Assembly (NCBI RefSeq): GCF_001949145.1
Contig: NW_019091698.1
Location: forward strand, 135,263-183,572
From: Acanthaster planci
Taxonomy: Eukaryota > Echinodermata > Asteroidea > Valvatida > Acanthasteridae
Length of the DNA stretch: 48,310 nt
Direction: 5' to 3'
Shown one piece after another: positions 40,401 through 44,670 of this stretch (within the stretch, counting starts at the first letter, position 1; each line of letters begins with the position of its first letter). Below the pieces are notes generated by a model, which was not told the DNA's origin, did no database searches, and saw only the letters and a list, made by a program, of their open reading frames with translations. A program made the translations under genes and the position numbers.

Positions 40401-43274
40401 GACAAACAAAAGAAATGTCAGAACCTGTTGCTTTTGTGTTGGAGAATCTTCTTATATCAAGAAACACAGTAAATGATAAAATGAAAGCAGACTGCAAGAC
40501 ACCAGATACCGTCACAGTTTAAAGCATGAATTAATTCCAATCATGGCAACTCCATGAAAGGCAACTTCAGCACAACGATAATTCATTCAGGCATGTTAGC
40601 AAGGAAAATTTTAGTTTCCTCGCGTGCGTTCTCGCCACGGCATGGCCTGGAAGATACCCCTTGTGGCAGCAAATTTCTCCAGAAACTTAATTGAGTGTGG
40701 TTAGAGATTACAAGCTTCATCCACATAAACGTAAAAATTGACGCGGAAATATTGACAAGGTAACAATAGTCTAGTGTGTGTATAGCGATTGGACGCGTCT
40801 GGGGTACCCATGGGTCTCATTTATTGAAGGATATAGATGGGATTATTATTGGTTATTTTATTTTTTTTAATTTATTTATTTTTATTAATTTATTTTCTTG
40901 GGCGCATCTCGGAGTAATAAGCCATCGGGAACCGCATAAACCAAGTTGCCTTTAGTGATGGGGGAACTATGTGTAGAATCCCTGATAATCAGCCACGCCT
41001 AACCGACTGGAGTCGCTGGAACCTTACATCTAATCAATTGGAACCGTAAAGTTGTCAACAGGAAATAAAAATCCGATCGGAAACTATAAGTTATGACGTG
41101 TGTCTGAGAAGTGTCCCACCAGAGTGCCATTAAAACTGTCAAAGGATCCCAGTAACCAAATTGTCGCGAATAGCGTTGTGCTATAGTCATAAAGTGTTTG
41201 TATTTTGTTCAGATTTGTGCAAAAGGGAATAGTGAATGATAATTTACAAAGATTAAATGCGACATTCTAAGGAGGAGACTCAAGTAAACACCCTGCTCAT
41301 AACACTGGTTTATTTACATGCGTCCTAATTCAGACCTTTTTAATTTTATTTATATTATGTTTTATTTTTCATATATTAATTTTCTATTGTATGGGAAATG
41401 AAAATTACTTCTGGCGTAGAAAATATATATACATACCCTACCTTGAACGTACGATACAAAACAAAATGTTAAAACTTGCCAGAAAACGAGCACCTGAAGC
41501 TTTGTTCTTACCCCTTGATGGACAGGAAAACATGCAGCTACCATTCTGTTCAAGTTTGGCTGCATCCAACGAGTTGCTGAAGAAGGCAACCAGTAGAAGA
41601 GCTCTCAGTACCAACACCAAATGCGACTGTGAACGTGTTCTGGTAAAACAATCAGAAATTAAACAAAGTTTTCAAGAAAATAACCACTTATCAATGATAT
41701 CCCATTCAGATATTACATTTCATTTGTTAAAAAGAAAATGCCGTGATGAAGATCCTTTTTTTCTTAGATTAACATACTTCTGCTACACAGATTAAGAAAG
41801 GCTAAATAAGAATAAGATTAAAGGAAATGGTGTCATAAAGCCATTCGGAAACCTTTACCTTTAAAGAATGAAGTTAACTGTGTGTGCGTGTGAAGCGCTA
41901 GGCCTAATGTTTTTCGTTTTGGATAATAGGATTTATCAGGACCAAAATGTTAAGGGGGTCCCAGGGTGCTCAGAGTCGTTGGATATTATGAAAAATGTGA
42001 TTCCCTTTGGATGAGTTGCGTTGATACATCTTTTAGTTGTAAGTTGCCAGGGTCTCCAGCTTTGGGACTAAGTTCGATTATTCTGTCCATTAACGGCAAT
42101 TGCAAATAGCAAGAGGTACTACAAAAGCCTACTTCTCAGTGCAGATCTACAGGTATGAAGAGACTTAAATGTACTTGTGTATCTTGGTTGTCAAGAACAC
42201 TAGTTGCCAACAACACTTTGATATTTGTTATAGATGAACAGTTTGAACATTGCAATTTATTAGTCTTGACGAACTACGAATTCAAGTTGTAAAAAATATT
42301 TATTCAACAATTGTTTTCAAGTTATCCTTGAAGCCACATGCTACGTGCCTCTGTTTCCAAATGTAAAATATTTTTCATATAAAGTTTTAACTCATTCCAT
42401 TCAATCAATTCAACAGTTATAATTGAAAAGATTGAATTTTAAAAAATTCATTTATAAGTTGTTACTCAATGTTCGATGGCGAACTTGTAGTAACTAAAAA
42501 CATGCAGAATTTGAGTATTTACAGCAAAGGCCAAGGGTTCTGTTGCGTGTGTACTCGAAATACGCAAACCATGCGTTAGCAACCACCAAACCGGACTTCT
42601 CCTAATTTGAAATAGTTTAACAATTCGAATTACTTTTAATGAACGTGAAACGCATTTCGTACGCAAATATTTTCAAAAGCCGTTGTACCATCTGGGGGAA
42701 TGTGACATGCTATTTGTCATGTTTACTATTTTAACATTGCACTCCAGACAACCAAATTACAGTATTTATTCCCAGAGACCCCGTACTAATCGTTATGCAT
42801 ATTTCATTTAACGCACAAATGTTGGTTCGATTGAAAAGGAAGTGTACACAAACGAAATTAAATTTGTTATGCCATTATGTTGAATTTTCAGGTGAGGCGT
42901 TATAAAATAAATATGAATACATATACATCTTGAGTGCTTGACCAGTGAAATTATTATTACCGCTAGCCTTCCGTAGTGATGAGATAATTCCTCACAGTCC
43001 TAAACGGGACGCCTCAGTAGTTTTTTGTCACTGATCGAGTAAATATTAAAATGGCGTTTTCCTGAACTGAAATGCTCACAAGCAAAATTGTCTATTTAGT
43101 GTTAGCTGAAAAAGTCACAAAATTATATGGATCCCTCCGATAATCGCCTTGAGCCTAAAATTTACCTACAAGACGAGTTTTAAAAATGTTATTATCATGA
43201 AATTGTGACTTTCAGGGCAGGTAAAGATACAAGCGGTTTTAACATGTAAAATGCTGTTTTACTAACCTTGTCAT
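1077..43274 (-). CDS. Semaphorin-like receptor/ligand: signal peptide-Sema-PSI-HYR-HYR-CUB (16 exons, 3' end outside window)
   Basis: Joined minus-strand exons: 43274-43267, 41639-41512, 39989-39850, 25530-25425, 24360-24211, 22175-22039, 18940-18832, 17840-17783, 12530-12365, 8321-8111, 7476-7394, 5919-5735, 3979-3942, 3736-3503, 2101-1829, 1430-1077. All introns are GT-AG and all phases agree, giving 793 codons with no internal stop. Semaphorin hallmarks are clear: VYSRIARVCKNDIGG (near 215-228), FITFIKARLQC (235-245), FYYDDIQDVVWD, YGVFTSP, SALC (285-288) and PLPRPGLC (328-335). The product is predicted to be extracellular, with a Sema beta-propeller for ligand or receptor binding. The usual Ig or TSP1 domains after PSI are replaced by two HYR domains and a CUB, adhesion-type modules. 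A transmembrane segment, GPI signal or more domains may lie left of the window. Family assignment to Sema is strong; to a particular semaphorin class, unknown. Confidence 0.9.
1829..2101 (-). CDS. Exon 15: HYR domain 2
   Basis: Acceptor ttttgtacgcag, donor gtaact; phase 1 to phase 1. It encodes residues 585-675: AKPVLTVPSVPNLSAKF, then GVSWAEITATDTKDL, then GLGPHEVTCSATNSDGCQAS and FTFYVK. The pattern 'v-x-W-x-x-p-x-A-x-D', a 'G-x-H-x-V-t-C-x-A-t-d-x-x-G-C' turn and the final 'F-x-F-x-V' is typical of HYR. Confidence 0.93.
2209..2678. mobile_element. MITE, Harbinger-like, 470 bp, with TTA target duplication
   Basis: About 30-bp imperfect terminal inverted repeats: left GGCCAGAAAAAGTCTCCGC and, on the opposite strand at the right end, GGCCAAAAAACTCTCCGGG; both continue into TTCTGGTCAG. 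The direct TTA at 2206-2208 and 2679-2681 fits the 3-bp TWA target duplication of PIF/Harbinger elements. No transposase frame inside. It sits in the intron between the two HYR exons. Confidence 0.65.
3503..3736 (-). CDS. Exon 14: HYR domain 1 (divergent)
   Basis: Acceptor tttcgttacag, donor gtaggg; phase 1 to phase 1. It encodes residues 507-584, from DCSVTYATTVINICVE to SNSVTCLVTDQHR and LLFRVR. Its last 23 residues align without gaps to the HYR domain in the next exon (VTC-x-x-T...F-x-V-[KR]), which fixes both identity and exon end. HYR (hyalin repeat) domains are Ig-like adhesion modules. The usual Trp and Asp/Gly positions are poorly kept, so this copy is divergent. Several sequons or near-sequons (NST). 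Confidence 0.85.
3942..3979 (-). CDS. Exon 13: 38-nt microexon completing the PSI knot
   Basis: Acceptor ctgttgaccacag, donor gtgagt; phase 2 to phase 1, exactly bridging exons 12 and 14. It encodes residues 494-506: CCQNGHLVESLYI. The joined product reads SACTCCQNGHLVE, comparable to PSI 'C-x-W-C-x-x-x-g-x-C', with Trp replaced by Cys. Found from splice signals alone; both phases match, which would happen by chance rarely for so short an interval, but RNA evidence would settle it. Confidence 0.78.
3980..5734. other. Intron 12, no feature recognised
   Basis: AT-rich intronic DNA between exons 12 and 13 with an A-rich tract at about 4020-4080. Open frames in it are short and show no domain. 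Confidence 0.5.
5735..5919 (-). CDS. Exon 12: end of Sema and start of PSI
   Basis: Acceptor atcttttcaaag, donor gtaaga; phase 0 to phase 2. It encodes residues 433-493: GPITGLEFLSKDSIKYLVIT, TEDRVITMPLNPDC, an acidic linker, then YPCCEFSDSACT. The first part is the closing propeller strand ('i-x-s-m-e-l....yl-v-t-...-v-x-x-v-p'). The Cys-rich tail begins a PSI knot. I first read the tail as the start of a MAM domain, but the next exon does not support that. Confidence 0.92.
6050..6779 (+). mobile_element. Long terminal repeat (730 bp) of a gypsy-type retrotransposon
   Basis: The segment begins TGTTACG and ends CGTAACA, the short inverted ends expected of an LTR. It is immediately followed by a primer-binding site and a gag-like ORF. 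Its left third (about 6180-6420) is clearly GC-richer than the surrounding intron. A second LTR was not found in the window, so boundaries rest on the terminal motifs and the primer-binding site. Confidence 0.75.
6784..6800 (+). promoter_or_regulatory. Retrotransposon primer-binding site (tRNA-Pro-like)
   Basis: TGGGGGCTGGTCTGGGA lies a few bases after the LTR end. It differs at two positions from the well-known tRNA-Pro-type site TGGGGGCTCGTCCGGGA. Its location directly after CGTAACA supports the LTR call. Confidence 0.7.
6905..7285 (+). pseudogene. Truncated gag-like ORF of the LTR retrotransposon
   Basis: 126 codons from MASKFDISKF. Residues about 20-60 resemble the SAP-like N-terminal domain seen in many invertebrate and fish retrotransposon Gag proteins (LKRTELFDVAKHYNV...MKKADLKAVLVEFF). 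Residues 80-106 form a charged helix likely to be a coiled coil. From about residue 107 the sequence becomes hydrophobic and unrelated and stops, and no protease, RT or integrase follows before exon 11. The element was therefore truncated inside gag. Confidence 0.7.
7394..7476 (-). CDS. Exon 11: Sema domain, last-but-one blade
   Basis: Acceptor tttttgacag, donor gtaagc; phase 1 to phase 0. It encodes residues 405-432: TGTVVRAQKENCSNPDEKFS, FVEVRDK. With exon 10 it reads FFGATTGTVVRA, the 'G-t-d-x-G-x-v-x-k' strand of a Sema blade. It lies only about 110 bp right of the last retrotransposon-derived ORF in the same intron. Confidence 0.92.
8111..8321 (-). CDS. Exon 10: Sema domain
   Basis: Acceptor tatttgcag, donor gtatga; phase 0 to phase 1. 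It encodes residues 335-404: CKENRTTDYSPLLF, a Pro/Asp-rich loop, PPILFVDGVRFTSLVVDHDN, then CTYFFGA. The strand pair 'Pl...dgvRfTslvVd' and 'd.vlFiGT' corresponds to a late propeller blade. Sequon NRT. Confidence 0.93.
8616..8659 (+). repeat. Dispersed repeat copy 1
   Basis: AAGGTATGAGACGGAGAGAA, then a C tract and GCTTTGTGTTGGTCAT. The same 44-bp string recurs at 46526-46569 with about three differences, all in or next to the C tract. Family unknown. Confidence 0.7.
8695..8842 (+). repeat. ACAAC/AACAG-rich simple repeat
   Basis: About 150 bp almost devoid of T, built of degenerate AACAG, ACAAC and AACAA units. Open frames across it are low-complexity and not coding. Confidence 0.85.
9250..9293. 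repeat. Perfect 14-bp stem hairpin
   Basis: AGGATATGTATTCA and its exact complement TGAATACATATCCT enclose a 16-nt loop that itself contains the palindrome TCACGTGA (an E-box core CACGTG). Confidence 0.75.
10537..11330 (+). repeat. Ancient diverged direct repeats
   Basis: A segment at about 10549-10650 (CAACAGGTGATTCTACTCCG ... GAGAGCATTGCC) is matched at about 11021-11125 (CAACAGGTGAATATACCCAG ... GAGGGTATTGCC). A partial third copy starts at about 11287. Roughly two-thirds of aligned bases agree by eye. No coding content seen. Confidence 0.5.
11425..11785 (+). repeat. Cluster of GGTGTTA-TAACACC palindromes in degenerate tandem units
   Basis: At least three units each contain a palindrome of the GTGTTATTTAACAC type followed by CTTGCCCAAAATAA (about 11498, 11589 and 11708, spacing about 91 and 119 bp). 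Each arm can pair with neighbours, so the block could fold in several ways. A related short copy lies near 9460-9490. Confidence 0.7.
11975..12180. mobile_element. Foldback with Penelope-like 3' motif
   Basis: Two arms of about 65-70 bp are inverted copies: TGAGATATAG...AATAAATCTCTTTTGGAAGAGG on the left and its near complement on the right. The loop holds CCTGAGGACAGCCACAGCAT then CGCCGAAACGTTGAGTTAAC, the 'paired-acid codon plus CGAAACGTTG' motif typical of the 3' ends of Penelope-like elements. A relative occurs at 39005-39157. Confidence 0.6.
12365..12530 (-). CDS. Exon 9: Sema domain, 'SALC...PRPG'
   Basis: Acceptor ttctgtgttcag, donor gtaaat; phase 2 to phase 0. It encodes residues 279-334: AGPSTSALCSYRIEDIMNLF, then a spacer with the Trp of RQWQEI, ending FPLPRPGL. 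Semaphorins show 'gSAvCvysm.dI...F.g.......W.......P.PRPG.C' here; the final Cys is the first residue of the next exon. Confidence 0.94.
15367..15425. repeat. Inverted repeat with 22-bp arms
   Basis: TGTTATCAAAGGTAAGATGT and the downstream CTTACCTTTGATTAACA pair with about two mismatches around a short loop (TTGACCACATGTT). Confidence 0.65.
15620..15970. promoter_or_regulatory. CpG-dense patch with a NRF-1-type palindrome (candidate internal promoter/enhancer)
   Basis: Unusually many CpG dinucleotides for this AT-rich intron. Includes GCGCATGCGC at 15638-15647, the core of the NRF-1 consensus. It lies inside intron 8, so it could drive an alternative transcript or belong to an old mobile element. 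No TATA box or first exon can be supported. Confidence 0.35.
17783..17840 (-). CDS. Exon 8: Sema domain, 58-nt exon
   Basis: Acceptor gtcttatttacag, donor gtaagt; phase 1 to phase 2. It encodes residues 260-278: QDVVWDANKKVAYGVFTSP. It joins exon 7 to give FYYDDIQDVVWD, the expected semaphorin 'f-y-d-e-i-q-d-v'. Too short to be seen as an ORF; found by predicting the missing Sema strand and checking splice sites. Confidence 0.93.
18258..18350 (+). repeat. Tandem duplication, period 57 bp
   Basis: CCCGGTCGAAGCGTAA...CCGC.AGAC appears at 18258 and again at 18315 with few differences, within intron 7. Confidence 0.75.
18832..18940 (-). CDS. Exon 7: Sema domain, 'FIKARLQC' strand
   Basis: Acceptor gatgacatttag, donor gtaagt; phase 0 to phase 1. 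It encodes residues 224-259: NDIGGITNTNRFITFIKARL, QCSISDSNIPFYYDDI. Together with exon 6 this gives the classical semaphorin string RVCKNDxGG...TFxKARLxC, which separates semaphorins from most plexin and MET Sema domains. Confidence 0.95.
18941..22038. other. Intron 6, no gene recognised
   Basis: 3.1 kb without recognisable coding homology. TACATGTAC-type words are frequent (for example near 20315). An imperfect hairpin lies at about 20118-20170, where CATGGGTATATACATGTG faces CACATGTGCATCTACCCATG. Confidence 0.5.
22039..22175 (-). CDS. Exon 6: Sema domain, 'YSRIARVCK' strand
   Basis: Acceptor ttacctttag, donor gtacgt; phase 1 to phase 0. It encodes residues 178-223: GTFVGRPFEY, REYAFFFYRENALEY, GEKVYSRIARVCK. 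The 'vYfFF-E...........vySRiaRVCknD' block is among the most diagnostic semaphorin motifs. The encoded segment here contains a perfect DNA hairpin (ctctcgcgatgcgagag), probably incidental. Confidence 0.95.
22176..24210. other. Intron 5, no gene recognised
   Basis: 2.0 kb intron with a G11-12 tract (about 23685-23697) and an (AT)n run (about 23779-23792). Nothing else supportable. Confidence 0.5.
24211..24360 (-). CDS. Exon 5: Sema domain
   Basis: Acceptor cttctgtttcag, donor gtaagg; phase 1 to phase 1. It encodes residues 128-177, with DGTSDMLYGGSRRDQDTTFN near the start and TVVVGMGFIN at the end. This is a charged loop followed by a hydrophobic strand, in the position where semaphorins carry the 'yC-P.d......a.....lyagT..df...d..i.R' segment. 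Sequence identity is weak here; placement rests on phase, order and the following exon. Confidence 0.85.
24741..24808. repeat. Perfect 16-bp stem palindrome plus 32-bp-period repeat
   Basis: ATTACCTACTAATTAG, loop TAC, then its exact complement (24741-24775). The right half, TAGTACCTAATTAGTAGGTA, recurs at 24786, 32 bp downstream. Confidence 0.85.
25425..25530 (-). CDS. Exon 4: Sema domain
   Basis: Acceptor ctgttacag, donor gtaagc; phase 0 to phase 1. It encodes residues 93-127: CSTSGPITCNAISSSTSALL, then FVPQQIDVTASVSVI. The TGP-x-x-C-N and N-x-I patterns and the following LLFVPQQ strand fit the conserved region where semaphorins have a disulphide and 'L-v-y-P'. The later Cys of the usual 'vCGT' motif is absent (VTASVSVIND here). 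Confidence 0.88.
25690..25975 (+). mobile_element. 3' end of a non-LTR retrotransposon (LINE), decayed
   Basis: Translation at about 25745-25870 gives fragments such as NRTFSITVPRL, and LKKHLFL after a frame change. These are the 'G-x-R-s-F...a-P-x-l-W-N...F-K-x-x-L-k' tail of CR1/Jockey-type reverse transcriptases. It is followed by TAAGCGCCTTGTG...GGCGTTATATTTATACAG and an AT-rich tail, as in LINE 3' UTRs. Stops and a frameshift show it is dead. Confidence 0.55.
27251..27626 (+). repeat. Tandem duplication, period 227 bp, diverged
   Basis: About 148 bp starting TATTACTTATCCTTCC at 27251 is repeated from 27478 (TATTACTTTCCCTTCC). Shared strings include GGGATGCATTAGCTACC and TCAGGCATGACCG. 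Before it, a short decamer-like repeat TAATC(C/T)GCCC(A/G)GGCGA occurs near 27160-27200. Nothing coding seen. Confidence 0.75.
28115..28375 (-). pseudogene. RecQ-like DNA helicase N-terminal fragment
   Basis: The frame reads KLKPQQIFAVKAPLEGRDVL, then VNLPTGYSKSLKYQAAP. This is motif 0 and motif I of RecQ-family superfamily 2 helicases (usually R-x-x-Q...G-r-D-v-l-v...P-T-G-x-G-K-S-l-x-Y-Q). The Walker A glycine before Lys is replaced by Ser (GYSKS). An upstream piece in another frame (FQSCLKYAALKLG) suggests a frameshift. The homology stops about 20 residues after motif I and no other helicase motif follows. Confidence 0.6.
28775..28947 (+). pseudogene. Short unidentified coding-like remnant
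   Basis: A frame without an initiator reads NGKRFDADGTYGSKYYADDL, FDMKIKPVDEDGNFFFTCGC and stops at TAA/TGA-bounded ends. Its balanced composition and Asp/Gly pattern look like protein-coding sequence rather than random intron. I do not recognise the family. A run of nine T creates the FFF. Possibly an exon or transposon relic on the plus strand. Confidence 0.3.
32950..33806 (+). mobile_element. LINE 3' end (CR1/L2-like), decayed
   Basis: From about 32950 the frame reads FLYNTFILPHFDYCCQIWPG, then LQKYAARIIL (from 33047), ELRWLPLPKRVLYLKVVFVY and YLSENIV. This is the C-terminal end of LINE reverse transcriptases ('h-f-d-Y-c-x-x-v-W...l-Q-k-r-A-a-R-i-i...L-x-W-L-p-l-x-x-R'). The frame breaks at 33280. 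The 3' UTR end AGGGCCCTGTGGAAGACC...GGCTCCCCTCATTAAATA with an ATAA-rich tail is at 33747-33810. Confidence 0.75.
34189..34601. mobile_element. Non-autonomous DNA transposon with about 50-bp inverted termini (413 bp)
   Basis: Left end TAGCCCCACAAATAGGGCTG and right end (opposite strand) TAGCTCCATAAATAGGGCTG. Both continue through TGGCTCTC or AGGCTCTC to CAATCTGTCTCTTATCT. AAGCAC flanks occur on both sides (left adjacent, right three bases away), a possible target duplication. The interior has a CAGCGCT...AGCGCTG hairpin and no transposase. Confidence 0.7.
34960..37620 (+). mobile_element. Decayed DIRS-like retrotransposon (RT, RNase H, tyrosine recombinase)
   Basis: RT: from 35127, HHFKLEGLTSVKSLLQPN, LASIDLKDAYFSVPMHPSYG, FTCLPFGMSSSPPTF. 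The catalytic YLDD survives only in another frame as FYLGDI, next to a T21 tract at 35475-35495. A connection piece, RELVYLGFVINCEH, follows. RNase H region: TDASLG (about 35885), HINYLELLAEWY, then FNLFASRLNAQLHQRF and SWRPDPSAWALDAL (about 36300-36400). Tyrosine recombinase: LCVVRVLIARVL (about 37215), then AGVTIGDLLKTAD and ETFVAFYYRHPD (about 37438-37530). The order RT-RH-YR is specific to DIRS-type elements. Many stops and frameshifts make it inactive. It is in the large intron, antisense to the main gene. Confidence 0.85.
37386..37570 (+). pseudogene. Tyrosine recombinase C-terminus of the DIRS-like element
   Basis: The frame AHST*NASSQAAKRAGVTIGD shows the expected catalytic box H-S-T-R-A-x-S with the Arg codon now TGA, probably CGA to TGA by CpG decay. 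The Tyr-containing strand FVAFYYRHPD is intact. The loss of the catalytic arginine alone would abolish recombination. Confidence 0.75.
37621..38756. repeat. About 62-bp inverted repeats closing the DIRS-like region (ITR/internal complementary region candidate)
   Basis: 37621-37682 (TAAAGGTTATTTACCTGCAA ... GGGAGGAGAGACTCA) is an inverted copy of 38693-38756 (TGAGTCTCTCCTCCC ... TTGCAGGTAAGTACCTTTA). The left copy starts about 50 bp after the recombinase frame, where DIRS elements carry terminal or internal complementary repeats. The 1.1 kb between them holds a nested MITE and about 530 bp of unassigned GC-richer sequence. Confidence 0.6.
37830..38155. mobile_element. Foldback MITE, 326 bp, TA-flanked, nested in the DIRS-like region
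   Basis: Terminal AGCCTTTTGCGAGTTAACTT pairs with AATTAACTCGCAAAAGGCT. Further inside, GCTATGCCTTGTGATTC pairs with GAATCACAAGGTATAG. Together these make a long imperfect hairpin over almost the whole element. A TA on each side fits the Tc1/mariner target duplication. Confidence 0.75.
38894..38951. repeat. Perfect 58-bp palindrome without spacer
   Basis: 29-bp arms GATCTCGTCGTAACTTAGTT + CAGGTTCAG and their exact complement meet at CAG|CTG with no loop and no mismatch. A second hairpin (TCAAGAGCT...CCTGAATTCAGG...AGCTCTTGA, 38950-38982) follows directly. Confidence 0.95.
39005..39157. mobile_element. Foldback related to the Penelope-like hairpin at 11975
   Basis: Arms ATCTCTTTTGAGTGTGTGTG...TCTGAAAA and TTTTCAGGACCACACATACT...AGAGAT; outer arms AAGGTAGAG.AGTTGCGGAT and ATCCGCAAATCCTCTACCTT. 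The arm consensus (GGATTGCGGATACACCATG, TCTCTTTTG) is shared with 11975-12180. The loop lacks the CGAAACGTTG motif. Confidence 0.6.
39850..39989 (-). CDS. Exon 3: Sema domain, first strands
   Basis: Acceptor cattcgaaatag, donor gtaagt; phase 1 to phase 0. It encodes residues 46-92, including AYRILNKIDGHIYIGSNETL and RLSIKNNQV. This matches the first blade of Sema propellers, where a strand reads 'vyvGa-n-lyrL'. A glycosylation sequon NET is present. A 14.3-kb intron follows it. Confidence 0.9.
39990..41511. other. Intron 2
   Basis: 1.5 kb; contains an AT-rich (TTTA)n-like run at about 40848-40900 and a dispersed repeat copy at 40757-40825. Nothing coding seen. Confidence 0.5.
40757..40825 (+). 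repeat. Dispersed repeat copy A
   Basis: AATAGTCTAGTGTGTGTATA, GCGATTGGACGCG and GGGTCTCATTTATTG. This is matched at 46625-46694 (ATAGTCTGGAATGTGTATAG, GGATTGGACATG, GGTCTCATTTCTTG). The second copy lies about 55 bp from copy 2 of the 8616-type repeat, so both may belong to one family. Confidence 0.6.
41512..41639 (-). CDS. Exon 2: signal peptide and mature N-terminus
   Basis: Acceptor tgattgttttaccag, donor gtaaga; enters in phase 2 and leaves in phase 1. With exon 1 it encodes MTRTRSQSHLVLVLRALLLV and onward: a basic n-region, a hydrophobic core (about residues 10-23) and a likely cleavage site near SLDA (26-29). The mature start KLEQNGSC carries an N-glycosylation sequon NGS, and two cysteines precede the Sema domain. 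The frame stays open upstream from TTG at 41620 but has no ATG, so the initiator must lie in an earlier exon. Confidence 0.88.
41640..43266. other. Intron 1
   Basis: 1.6 kb between the start-codon exon and the signal-peptide exon; AT-rich, no repeat or coding content recognised. Confidence 0.5.
43267..43274 (-). CDS. Exon 1, coding part: start codon, 8 nt
   Basis: ATG ACA AG followed by the donor gttagt. The next exon contributes A, giving Arg3, so only two and two-thirds codons lie in this exon. I chose this start because the signal-peptide exon has no in-frame ATG between its acceptor and the hydrophobic core. This ATG sits in the correct phase directly before a donor and yields a normal signal peptide. 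The donor has T at +3, weaker than the GTAAGT or GTGAGT used in most other exons. The exon continues to the right as 5' UTR of unknown length. Confidence 0.72.
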
Positions 43275-43345
43275 CCTGGATAAGTTGTGATGCCTTCGCG
43301 AGTAAGTTTGAAGTTAGTCAACACACAACCAGATTTCAAATTCAT
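43271..43345 (-). other. Upstream ORF of 24 codons overlapping the main start codon
   Basis: An ATG at 43345-43343 opens a short frame beginning MNLKSGCVLTNF. It ends with TGA at 43273-43271. That stop overlaps the proposed initiator in the arrangement ATGA, in a different frame. If the 5' UTR reaches at least 43345, scanning ribosomes meet this frame first, and the overlap would favour termination-reinitiation. It is a regulatory candidate, not a proposed functional peptide; the transcript start is unknown. Confidence 0.4.
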
Positions 43346-43564
43346 TTCCGGGTAGACAACTAAAAGCAAGCGTACGCCCTAACAAGGCTCACACGAGGGC
43401 CTGGAGATAATGAGTTCCGCTTAGTTGCACATCAATACACAAGTACAAAAAGCAGCAGGAAGTTCAGTTATACAGCGAGCATTTATGACCATGGGGCCAC
43501 CAGACAGTCACCTTTTGGCTATTTTTATCTAATACATTACAATATATCTTTTCATAATTATGCA

Positions 43565-43574
43565 CGCATGCGCA
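43565..43574. promoter_or_regulatory. NRF-1-like motif upstream of the start exon
   Basis: CGCATGCGCA lies about 290 bp upstream of the proposed initiator on the minus strand and matches the core of the NRF-1 palindrome. It is a candidate proximal promoter element of the semaphorin-like gene. No convincing TATA box was seen. Confidence 0.35.
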
Positions 43575-44492
43575 CAAATAATCTTAGCGGCAAGGGCCAT
43601 TGAAAATGTAAAGGGGTGTGATTTTGATAAGTGTCTCTCAGGTGTTCTCTCTTTCTCTCTCACTTTTCAGTGTTAATGTTTTGCTATTAGTTTCTAATGT
43701 AAGTGGGATTTTTCCTCCTTTATCTCGTGCGCACAGGAAAAAGTCTTTTTACGGAGCACTACAAATAAAATTTGGAAATAAAATACCTGCCAAAAATATT
43801 TTCATGGTAAGATAAGGCCTTTTCCTAAACCATTTTGTGAAAATAAAATTGAGAAATGGTACCCCAGTGGTCTAGTGATTTTGTGAAAAGCTTTGTTCGT
43901 AAGCGGTAGTTTGTTTTCGTTTTGATACGATTTTTGAAGGCTCGAAACAAAGAATTTGAAGTTTTCCTGAAATCTTCAAAAGTGTACTGTGGTGGAGAAA
44001 GGCGTGGAAGTTTTTAGATTTGCTGACGGTTTTCTGCAACATTTTTTTCTCTTTCTGACCTGACATGTTTGCATATCGACCTAATAACGTAGCTCTATGA
44101 CCTAACTCAGAAAGAACCGTTTCCGTTTTTCCCGAACGAAAAACGACACAATTAAAAGCGATAGAGATAACAGTTAACCCGAATGTCCTGCCGGTCGCTT
44201 TACTAAATAGCTTGCCAGAACTTTAACAAGACAGTATGCATTCGCAACTTATGGTGGAATGTTTTTGAAAACATTTTTGCCTTGAGAGCGCTTGAACCAC
44301 CAGAAAATAGTTAACCCACCAGTGTCATCGTTAGGACGAACGTTCTCAAAAACACTCGATTTGAGTGTTTTTATAGATGCTCAGTTCCCCAACCAGCCTG
44401 TAGACTGGGGAGGGGTTCGAGGGACTCGAACGAACCCCCTCCCCGGCTCACTTCTGAGTTCCGCTTGTTGGTAGTCTGGGTGTGTGTATGTG

Positions 44493-44670
44493 AGTGTGTA
44501 AACGCCTTCAATCGTGGACCTACAACAATAGGGGACAAGAGGGTCCACGGTTGCCAAAGAGTCCACGGTTGGAAAACGTGTACAAAACATATGGGAGGTC
44601 TTCCGAAAAAGTTGAAGTATGAACAAAAGAGGAACAATAGGGAGTCCCCGATTGAAGGCGTTTACACACT
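44493..44670. mobile_element. Small TIR element, 178 bp, perfect 22-bp termini
   Basis: AGTGTGTAAACGCCTTCAAT+CG at 44493-44514 and its exact complement at 44649-44670. Inside, GTCCACGGTTG occurs twice (about 44550 and 44571). The similarity of the arms continues imperfectly inward. No clear target duplication. Confidence 0.75.

Noticed and set aside
41438-41620. Initiation at TTG 41620 giving a signal peptide directly in exon 2
   Set aside because: The codon is TTG, not ATG. An upstream exon with ATG in the correct phase and a splice donor fits better.
41391-41795. 134-codon plus-strand ORF
   Set aside because: Antisense to the signal-peptide exon, no domain, composition of translated intron; a shadow frame.
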